NCBI RefSeq assembly: GCF_022899355.1
Contig: NZ_JALJCK010000003.1
Location: 513,940 to 577,939 of the forward strand
DNA length: 64,000 nucleotides
Origin: Shinella yambaruensis
Lineage (GTDB): Bacteria > Pseudomonadota > Alphaproteobacteria > Rhizobiales > Rhizobiaceae
Direction of reading: 5' to 3'
The notes below the pieces were generated by a model. That model did not search any database, had not been told where the DNA came from, and worked only from the letters and a program-made list of their open reading frames with translations. The translations under genes and the position numbers were made by a program. Shown piece by piece: positions 57,992 to 64,000 of the stretch (position 1 is its first letter; every line of letters begins with the position of its first letter).

Positions 57992-58804
57992 ATGCCGCCC
58001 CTTGATTTCGCCCTCAACCACATGACGGCGCCCGCGCTGAACCTCGACGCCTTCTTCGCCCTCGCCGTCTCGCTCGGCATCACGAAGGTCGAGATCCGCA
58101 ACGACCTTGACGGCAACGCCATCCTGGACGGCACCACGCCAGCCGAGGTGAAGGCGCTCGCCGCCCGCCACGGCGTCACGATCATCTCGATCAATGCGCT
58201 CCAGCGCTTCAACGAATGGACGCCCGCCCGCGCTGCCGAGGCGAAGGAGCTCATCGACTACGCCGCGGCGGCGGGCGCCCGGGCGCTCGTGCTCGTGCCG
58301 AAGAACGACGGCACCGGCCAGGCCGACGGCGAGCGGCAGGCCAACCTTGCCGAGGCGCTGGCCGCCCTGAAGCCGATGCTGACTGCGGCCGGAATCATCG
58401 GCCTCGTCGAGCCGCTCGGCTTCGAGATCTGCTCGCTGCGCTCCAAGCGCGAGGCTGCCGAGGCGATCGAGGCCGTGGACGGGGAACAGACATTCCGCCT
58501 TGTGCACGACACGTTCCACCATCACCTCGCCGGCGAGCCCGACCTCTTCGCGGCGCTCACCGGCCTCGTCCATATTTCCGGCGTCGAGGATGCCGATGTC
58601 ACCGTTCCCGCCATGCGCGACGGCCACCGCGTCCTGGTCGGCCCGCAGGACCGGCTCGGAAACATCAGCCAGATCAAGGCCTTGGCCACCGCCGGCTATG
58701 CGGGACCGCTCTCCTTCGAGCCCTTTTCACCGTCCGTACACGACGTCATCGACCCCAGGGCGGCCGTGGCGCAGAGCGTCGCCTTCATCCGCGAAAACAT
58801 CTAG
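57992..58804 (+). CDS. mocC: MocC-like sugar-isomerase-fold protein
   Basis: A 270-residue TIM-barrel protein of the xylose-isomerase/IolE superfamily. FALNHMTAPALNLDAFFALAVSLGITKVEIRNDL, then GLVEPLGFE and LVHDTFHHHLAGE (metal-ligand-type His), fit the rhizopine protein MocC or a myo-inosose isomerase. The ATG has GGAGG eleven bases upstream. It precedes the transporter genes on the same strand. The exact reaction is unknown. Confidence 0.82.
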   Translation: MPPLDFALNHMTAPALNLDAFFALAVSLGITKVEIRNDLDGNAILDGTTPAEVKALAARHGVTIISINALQRFNEWTPARAAEAKELIDYAAAAGARALVLVPKNDGTGQADGERQANLAEALAALKPMLTAAGIIGLVEPLGFEICSLRSKREAAEAIEAVDGEQTFRLVHDTFHHHLAGEPDLFAALTGLVHISGVEDADVTVPAMRDGHRVLVGPQDRLGNISQIKALATAGYAGPLSFEPFSPSVHDVIDPRAAVAQSVAFIRENI

Positions 58805-58916
58805 GGCCGGCGGGGCCGGCGGCCTGTCCGCCGGCACTTTTCCCCAGGGCCTTGCGGGATTCCCGGTCCTGAAAAATGGAACGGGCTTGACGTCCCGAGC
58901 AGAAAATGGAATAAAC

Positions 58917-58933
58917 ATTCCGCAATACGGAAT
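58917..58933. promoter_or_regulatory. Palindrome ATTCCG-CAATA-CGGAAT upstream of the binding-protein gene
   Basis: A perfect 6-base inverted repeat with a 5-base centre in the 257-base AT-richer leader before the binding protein (ATG 59062). Two direct AAAATGGAA copies (near 58873 and 58903) lie just left, the second overlapping the palindrome side. Likely promoter/operator of the ABC-idhA unit. Confidence 0.55.
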
Positions 58934-59061
58934 TCGCGGTTTGTTTATTCTGTTTTGGCCCCTTGCCTCCCGGGAGGAGCAAGGGGCCGGCTGCCCGCAA
59001 GGGCCAGCTGTCCGGACAATCGAGTGGCGCTGCCGGACGCCACGTTGAGGAGGAGAACGAC

Positions 59062-59991
59062 ATGAAAAAATTCATTCTGAGCTCGGCGCTTGCCGTGATG
59101 ATGTCCACCGCCGCCCATGCCGAGACGATCGGCGTGTCCATGGCGCTGTTCGACGACAACTTCCTGACCGTCCTGCGCAACGGCATGTCCGATTACGCCA
59201 AGACCCTCGACGGCGTCGAGCTGCAGATCGAGGACGCCCAGAACGACGTCGCCAAGCAGCAGAGCCAGGTGCAGAACTTCATCGCCTCGGGCGTCAGCGC
59301 CATCATCGTGAACCCGGTCGATACCGACGCGACCGCCGCGCTCTCCAAGGCCGCGGCCGATGCGGGCATTCCGCTGGTCTATGTCAACCGCGAGCCGGTC
59401 AACGTCAACGAGCTGCCGGAAAAGCAGGCCTTCGTGGCTTCCGACGAAAAGGAATCCGGCACGCTGGAAACCAAGGAAGTCTGCCGCCTGCTGAACGGCA
59501 AGGGCAAGGTCGTCGTCATGATGGGCGAGCTTTCCAACCAGGCCGCACGCGTGCGCACCCAGGACATCAAGGACGTCATCGCCACCGACGAGTGCAAGGG
59601 CCTCGAAATCGTCGAGGAGCAGACCGCCAACTGGTCGCGCACGCAGGGCTCCGACCTCATGACCAACTGGCTCTCCGCCGGCCTGGAGTTCGACGCCGTC
59701 ATCTCCAACAATGACGAGATGGCGATCGGTGCCATCCAGGCGCTGAAGGCTGCCGGCCGCTCGATGGACAGCGTCGTCGTCGCCGGCATCGACGCCACGC
59801 AGGACGCGCTTGCCGCCATGGCAGCCGGCGACCTCGACGTGACGGTGTTCCAGGATGCCGCCGGCCAGGGCAAGGGCTCGGTCGATGCCGCGCTGAAGCT
59901 GGCCAGGGGCGAGCAGGTCGACACCAAGGTGTACATTCCCTTCCAGCTCGTGACCCCGGCCAACATCGCCGACTTCCAGTCGAAGAACTGA
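59062..59991 (+). CDS. Periplasmic inositol/rhizopine-type binding protein
   Basis: A 309-residue CUT2 binding protein. Signal peptide [20 protein letters not shown] (cleaved after residue 20), then [22 protein letters not shown]. The lobes include [30 protein letters not shown] and [26 protein letters not shown]. It resembles MocB and the inositol-binding proteins of alphaproteobacteria. GAGGAGGAG precedes the ATG. Its product would feed the ATPase and permease genes downstream. Confidence 0.92.
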   Translation: MKKFILSSALAVMMSTAAHAETIGVSMALFDDNFLTVLRNGMSDYAKTLDGVELQIEDAQNDVAKQQSQVQNFIASGVSAIIVNPVDTDATAALSKAAADAGIPLVYVNREPVNVNELPEKQAFVASDEKESGTLETKEVCRLLNGKGKVVVMMGELSNQAARVRTQDIKDVIATDECKGLEIVEEQTANWSRTQGSDLMTNWLSAGLEFDAVISNNDEMAIGAIQALKAAGRSMDSVVVAGIDATQDALAAMAAGDLDVTVFQDAAGQGKGSVDAALKLARGEQVDTKVYIPFQLVTPANIADFQSKN

Positions 59992-60031
59992 CCGGTTCCC
60001 ACCGGTCGCGGAAAACCGCTAGACTGCTATG

Positions 60032-60131
60032 GACGCGGGGCCCCGAGCGGGGGCGCGGCCGACCCGGGTGGGGGTGGTGCGGGGGGGGGGGGGCGCTGGG
60101 GAGGCCGCCCCCCCAGGCCGCGGGTGGGGGG
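60032..60131. other. Abnormal G-rich, low-complexity patch at the ATPase 5' end
   Basis: About 100 bases of near-pure G and C, including a run of 13 G (60081-60093) and seven C (60108-60114), interrupt the expected start of the ABC ATPase gene. No other part of the window looks like this. Just past it the coding frame resumes as [20 protein letters not shown] sequencing or assembly fault is the likely cause; otherwise the gene is mutated. Confidence 0.8.
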
Positions 60132-60140
60132 AACGGCGCC

Positions 60141-61634
60141 ATTCCGAATGCCGAATATCTGCTGTCCGCGGAAGGTATCCGTAAGGAATTTCCGGGCGTC
60201 GTCGCGCTTGACGACGTCGAGTTCAAGCTGAAGCGCGGCACCGTGCATGCGCTGATGGGCGAGAACGGCGCGGGCAAATCCACGCTGATGAAGATCCTCG
60301 CCGGCATCTATACGCCCGACCAGGGCGAGGTGCTGCTCAAGGGCCAGAAGATCCGCCTGCAATCGCCGCTCGACGCGCTGGAGAACGGCATCGCCATGAT
60401 CCATCAGGAACTCAACCTGATGCCCTTCATGACGGTCGCCGAGAACATCTGGATCCGCCGCGAGCCGAAGAACCGCTTCGGCTTCGTCGACCACGGCGAG
60501 ATGCACCGCAAGACGGCCGCACTCTTCAAGCGCCTCAACATCGTGATGGACCCGGAAACCCAGGTGCGCGACCTTTCGGTGGCCAATCGCCAGATGGTCG
60601 AGATCGCCAAGGCCGTTTCCTACGAGAGCGACGTGCTCATCATGGACGAGCCGACCTCGGCGCTGACCGAGCGCGAGGTGGAGCATCTCTTCACCATCAT
60701 CCGGGATTTGCGCGCGCAGGGCATCGGTATCGTCTACATCACCCACAAGATGAACGAGCTGTTCGAGATCGCCGACGAATTCTCGGTGTTCCGCGACGGC
60801 AAGTATATCGGCACGCATGCCTCGATCGACGTGACGCGCGACGACATCATCCGCATGATGGTCGGCCGCGAGATCACCCAGATGTTCCCGAAGGAGGAGG
60901 TGCCGATCGGCGACGTCGTCCTCTCGGTGAAAAACCTCACCCTCAAGGGCGTGTTCCACGACGTGTCCTTCGACGTGCGCGCCGGCGAGATCCTCGGCCT
61001 TGCCGGCCTCGTCGGCTCGGGCCGCTCGAACGTCGCCGAGACGATCTTCGGCGTGACGCCGGCCACCTCGGGCAGCATCGAGATCAACGGCAAGCCGGTG
61101 ACCATCGACAGCCCGAACACGGCGATCCGCCATCGCATGGCGTTCCTGACGGAAGACCGCAAGGACACCGGCTGTCTCTTGATCCTCGACATCCTGGAAA
61201 ACATGCAGATCGCCGTCCTCCAGGACAAGTTCGTCAAGAACGGCTTCGTCGCCGAGGGCGAGCTGACCAAGGTCTGCGAGGAGATGAGCCGGAAGCTGCG
61301 GGTGAAGACGCCGAACCTTCACGAGCGCATCGAGAACCTGTCAGGCGGCAACCAGCAGAAGGTGCTGATCGGCCGCTGGCTGCTTACCCATCCGCGCATC
61401 CTCATCCTCGACGAGCCGACCCGCGGCATCGATGTCGGCGCCAAGGCGGAAATCCATCGCTTCGTCACCGAGCTCGCCCGCGACGGCGTCGCCGTCATCA
61501 TGATCTCGTCGGAAATGCCGGAAGTGCTCGGCATGAGCGACCGCGTCATGGTCATGCACGAGGGCCGCGTCACCGGCATTCTCGACCGGGCGGAGGCCAC
61601 GCAGGTCAAGGTCATGGAACTGGCTGCCCAGTGA
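60141..61634 (+). CDS. Sugar ABC transporter ATPase (inositol/rhizopine-type), 5' end unclear
   Basis: A tandem ABC ATPase of the CUT2 type. First domain: [29 protein letters not shown]; second: [42 protein letters not shown]. Homologous protein begins upstream of any in-frame start codon ([12 protein letters not shown], from 60141), while the first in-frame start is a GTG at 60243, inside the P-loop region. So the true start lies in or before the G-rich patch, in a different frame. The 498 codons here are intact. The annotated start is a placeholder. Confidence 0.85.
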   Translation: MPNAEYLLSAEGIRKEFPGVVALDDVEFKLKRGTVHALMGENGAGKSTLMKILAGIYTPDQGEVLLKGQKIRLQSPLDALENGIAMIHQELNLMPFMTVAENIWIRREPKNRFGFVDHGEMHRKTAALFKRLNIVMDPETQVRDLSVANRQMVEIAKAVSYESDVLIMDEPTSALTEREVEHLFTIIRDLRAQGIGIVYITHKMNELFEIADEFSVFRDGKYIGTHASIDVTRDDIIRMMVGREITQMFPKEEVPIGDVVLSVKNLTLKGVFHDVSFDVRAGEILGLAGLVGSGRSNVAETIFGVTPATSGSIEINGKPVTIDSPNTAIRHRMAFLTEDRKDTGCLLILDILENMQIAVLQDKFVKNGFVAEGELTKVCEEMSRKLRVKTPNLHERIENLSGGNQQKVLIGRWLLTHPRILILDEPTRGIDVGAKAEIHRFVTELARDGVAVIMISSEMPEVLGMSDRVMVMHEGRVTGILDRAEATQVKVMELAAQ

Positions 61635-61686
61635 AATCAGCCCAAGGAATATTCAGGGCCGCCGGGCGGCCGCAAGGGAGGTAATC

Positions 61687-62706
61687 ATGAGCACGAATTC
61701 CGCCGCGCAGGCCCAGGCCGCTGCGCAGAAATCTGCCCGCCGGCTCCCGCCGGAACTCAACATCTTTCTCGTCCTGATCGGTATTGCGCTGGTCTATGAA
61801 ATCCTCGGCTGGATCTTCGTCGGCCAGAGCTTCCTGATGAACCCGCAGCGCCTGACGATCATCATCCTGCAGGTCTCGGTCATCGGCATCATCGCCGTCG
61901 GCGTCACGCAGGTGATCATCACCGGCGGCATCGATCTCTCCTCCGGCTCGGTCGTCGGCATGACGGCGATGTTCACCGCCTCGCTGGCGCAGGCGTCCAC
62001 CTGGCCGCGCGCGCTCTATCCCGCGCTGACGGACATGCCGGTCATCGTGCCCGTCGCGCTCGGCATCGGCGTCGGCCTGCTCGCCGGCTTCATCAACGGC
62101 CAGCTCATCGCCAAGACGAAGATCCCGCCCTTCATCGCCACCCTCGGCATGATGGTCTCCGCCCGCGGCATCTCCAAGTGGTACACCAAGGGCCAGCCGG
62201 TCTCGGGCCTGACGGAACAGTTCAACTTCATCGGCACCGGCATCTGGCCCGTCGTGATCTTCCTCGTCGTCGCCGTCATCTTCCATATCGCGCTGCGCTA
62301 TACCCGCTACGGCAAGTTCACCTACGCGATCGGCGCCAACGTGCAGGCCGCCCGCGTCTCCGGCATCAATGTCGAATCCCATCTCGTCAAGGTCTACGCC
62401 ATTGCCGGGGCGCTCGCCGGGCTTGCCGGCGTCGTCACCGCGGCCCGCGCCCAGACCGCTCAGGCCGGCATGGGCGTGATGTACGAACTCGATGCGATTG
62501 CCGCGACCGTCATCGGCGGCACCTCGCTTGCCGGTGGCGTCGGACGCATCACCGGCACGGTCATCGGCACCGTCATCCTCGGTGTCATGACATCGGGCTT
62601 TACCTTCCTGCGCGTCGATGCTTTCTACCAGGAGATCGTCAAGGGCATCATCATCGTCGCCGCCGTCGTCGTCGACGTCTACCGGCAGAAGAAGCGCAAG
62701 ACGTGA
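61687..62706 (+). CDS. Sugar ABC transporter permease (inositol/rhizopine-type)
   Basis: A 339-residue CUT2 permease with eight to ten helices. Typical motifs are GGIDLSSGSVVGMTAMFTASL and IGANVQAARVSGINVESH, close to inositol-transport permeases of alphaproteobacteria. AAGGGAGG precedes the ATG. Partner of the upstream ATPase and binding protein. Confidence 0.93.
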   Translation: MSTNSAAQAQAAAQKSARRLPPELNIFLVLIGIALVYEILGWIFVGQSFLMNPQRLTIIILQVSVIGIIAVGVTQVIITGGIDLSSGSVVGMTAMFTASLAQASTWPRALYPALTDMPVIVPVALGIGVGLLAGFINGQLIAKTKIPPFIATLGMMVSARGISKWYTKGQPVSGLTEQFNFIGTGIWPVVIFLVVAVIFHIALRYTRYGKFTYAIGANVQAARVSGINVESHLVKVYAIAGALAGLAGVVTAARAQTAQAGMGVMYELDAIAATVIGGTSLAGGVGRITGTVIGTVILGVMTSGFTFLRVDAFYQEIVKGIIIVAAVVVDVYRQKKRKT

Positions 62707-62714
62707 CGTTGCAA

Positions 62715-62811
62715 GCGAATAGGGAGTGGCGAATAGCGAATAGTTATTAAGCAGATAGCGCACTCTTCCTATTACCCAATCCCTATTCGCTACTCGCTAT
62801 CCCCTATTCGC
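62715..62811. repeat. GCGAATAG/CTATTCGC repeat hairpin upstream of idhA
   Basis: Three direct GCGAATAG copies (62715, 62729, 62736) face two inverted CTATTCGC copies (62783, 62804). The element is AT-rich, forms an imperfect cruciform, and lies between the permease and idhA. I recall similar ATTCGC repeats between genes in Rhizobiaceae. It may separate idhA expression from the transporter. Confidence 0.7.
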
Positions 62812-62833
62812 TCCCCCACATAACGAGGACAAC

Positions 62834-63826
62834 ATGACTGTAAGATTTGGTCTTCTCGGCGCCGGCCGCATCGGCAAGGTTCACGCCAAGGCCGTGACCG
62901 GCAATCCCGATGCCGTGCTCGTCGCCGTCGCCGATGCGTTCCCCGCCGCGGCGGACGCCATCGCCAGGCAGTATGGCTGCGAGGTCCGCACCATCGAGGC
63001 GATCGAAGCGGCGAAGGACATCGACGCCGTCGTGATCTGCACGCCGACCGACACCCATGCCGACCTCATCGAGCGCTTCTCCCGCGCTGGAAAAGCCATT
63101 TTCTGCGAAAAGCCCATCGACCTCGACGTCGAGCGCGTGAAGGCCTGCATGAAGGTGGTCGACGAGACCAAGGGCAAGCTGATGGTCGGCTTCAACCGCC
63201 GCTTCGACCCGCACTTCATGGCCGTCAGGCAGGCGATCGACGACGGCCGCATCGGCGATGTCGAGATGGTGACGATCACGTCGCGCGACCCCGGCGCCCC
63301 GCTGGTCGACTATATCAAGCGCTCCGGCGGCATCTTCCGCGACATGACGATCCACGACTTCGACATGGCCCGCTTCCTGCTCGGCGAGGAGGTCGTCTCG
63401 GTCTCCGCCACCGCCGCCGTGCTGGTCGATCCGGAGATCGGCAAGGCCGGCGACTATGACAGCGTCTCCGTCATCCTGCAGACCAAGTCCGGCAAGCAGG
63501 CCGTCATCTCCAACTCGCGCCGCGCCACCTATGGCTACGACCAGCGCATCGAGGTGCACGGCTCGAAAGGCATGGTGTCTGCCGAGAACCAGCGCCCGGT
63601 CTCCATCGAGGTCGCCAACGGCGACGGCTACACCCGCCCGCCGCTGCACGACTTCTTCATGACCCGCTACACGGAAGCCTATGCCAACGAAATCGCGGCC
63701 TTCATCGCCGCCATCGAGAAGGGCGCGACCATCTCGCCCTCCGGCGCCGACGGCCTCGCAGCCCTTGCGCTTGCCGATGCGGCCGTGACGTCGGTCGAGG
63801 AAAAGCGCCAGATCTCCGTCGCCTGA
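62834..63826 (+). CDS. idhA: Inositol 2-dehydrogenase IdhA
   Basis: A 330-residue Gfo/Idh/MocA oxidoreductase oxidising myo-inositol (or scyllo-inositol) with NAD. The NAD site is GLLGAGRIGKVHAKAV, the catalytic set is E92-K93-P94 with D170 and H174 (FRDMTIHDFDMAR). It resembles Sinorhizobium meliloti IdhA over its full length, from memory of that sequence. It is the last gene of the transporter group and precedes a strong terminator. In rhizobia IdhA is needed for both inositol and rhizopine use. Confidence 0.94.
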   Translation: MTVRFGLLGAGRIGKVHAKAVTGNPDAVLVAVADAFPAAADAIARQYGCEVRTIEAIEAAKDIDAVVICTPTDTHADLIERFSRAGKAIFCEKPIDLDVERVKACMKVVDETKGKLMVGFNRRFDPHFMAVRQAIDDGRIGDVEMVTITSRDPGAPLVDYIKRSGGIFRDMTIHDFDMARFLLGEEVVSVSATAAVLVDPEIGKAGDYDSVSVILQTKSGKQAVISNSRRATYGYDQRIEVHGSKGMVSAENQRPVSIEVANGDGYTRPPLHDFFMTRYTEAYANEIAAFIAAIEKGATISPSGADGLAALALADAAVTSVEEKRQISVA

Positions 63827-63851
63827 CGGAAACCGCCTCCCAAGCATCTGG

Positions 63852-63879
63852 CCGGGCGATTTTTTCGCCCGGTCTTTTT
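63852..63879 (+). terminator. Rho-independent terminator after idhA
   Basis: CCGGGCGA and TCGCCCGG form the stem around a T-loop, followed by TCTTTTTG, 26 bases after the stop codon. It closes the inositol/rhizopine operon. Confidence 0.92.
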
Positions 63880-63905
63880 GTTTAGGCCCCGCCCGCCCCC
63901 TCCTC

Positions 63906-63934
63906 CGTCATCCTCGGGCTTGCCCCGAGGATCC
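63906..63934. repeat. 29-base palindrome ATCCTCGGG...CCCGAGGAT, second clear copy
   Basis: The reverse complement of the element at 37132-37160 with a single base change in the loop. It lies just beyond the idhA terminator in non-coding sequence; the final 60 bases of the window show no gene. Confidence 0.8.
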
Positions 63935-64000
63935 TGTGTGTTTGGTCTGATGTAAGATGGTTGCGGGAAGGAGGCCGAGAGGATCCAGGCCGCCGTTTGT

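Noticed and set aside
62715..62811. CRISPR-like short repeats
   Set aside because: Repeat units are 8 bases with irregular spacing and inverted copies; no spacers or cas genes.

Overview
The window is typical Rhizobiaceae chromosome (Agrobacterium, Rhizobium, Ensifer or Shinella type). The DNA is GC-rich with strongly GC-biased codons, so long false open frames lie opposite nearly every gene. Clade markers are the chvE-gguA-gguB-gguC sugar operon with its divergent regulator gbpR, a BacA/SbmA peptide transporter, rhizopine genes mocD, mocE and mocF, an IdhA-type inositol dehydrogenase, a host-attachment-type protein and several families of rhizobial intergenic palindromes. I see no tRNA, rRNA, CRISPR array, insertion sequence or phage.

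Left part (1-20,600): alpha-glucosidase; a two-gene LDH2 dehydrogenase and sugar kinase unit; the GTPase Der with a membrane-anchored TPR protein; an NnrU-like protein; an exported deacetylase; bacA; methionine aminopeptidase; a luciferase-like oxidoreductase; a vapBC-type toxin-antitoxin pair with a palindrome at its start; an ECF42 sigma module (DGPF protein, sigma factor, SRPBCC protein); an exonuclease; glpK; bdhA; xdhC; a 59-residue DUF1127 gene divergent from a LysR regulator; and a glutathione transferase.

Middle (20,600-42,500): a purine-ureide block (puuD and guaD on +; uraH, allA, uraD and puuE on -) running from guanine and urate towards glyoxylate, with xdhC close by. Then come a PRC-barrel protein, an FAD oxidoreductase and MnmD in a head-to-head pair that looks like a split MnmC, a 1,220-residue hybrid kinase, a non-pyrrolysine MttB homologue, an attachment-type protein, an AlkD-like protein, a DEAD-box helicase, a DMT exporter, an operon of ATP-grasp, alpha-E and transglutaminase proteins, and an exported protein built of 29-residue repeats.

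Right part (42,500-64,000): the chvE locus takes up sugar (ChvE, GguA, GguB) and carries a non-phosphorylative pentose pathway (L-arabinonate dehydratase, GguC, semialdehyde dehydrogenase) that would end at 2-oxoglutarate. Beyond it lie mocD, mocE, mocF and a divergent PanB-superfamily gene, facing a LacI-type regulator, a mocC-like gene, a periplasmic-binding ABC transporter and idhA. Together these look like a rhizopine/inositol uptake and catabolism locus. The 5' end of its ATPase gene is destroyed by an abnormal G-rich patch with a 13-G run, probably a sequence error.

All functions are read from sequence motifs and family knowledge; no searches were run.
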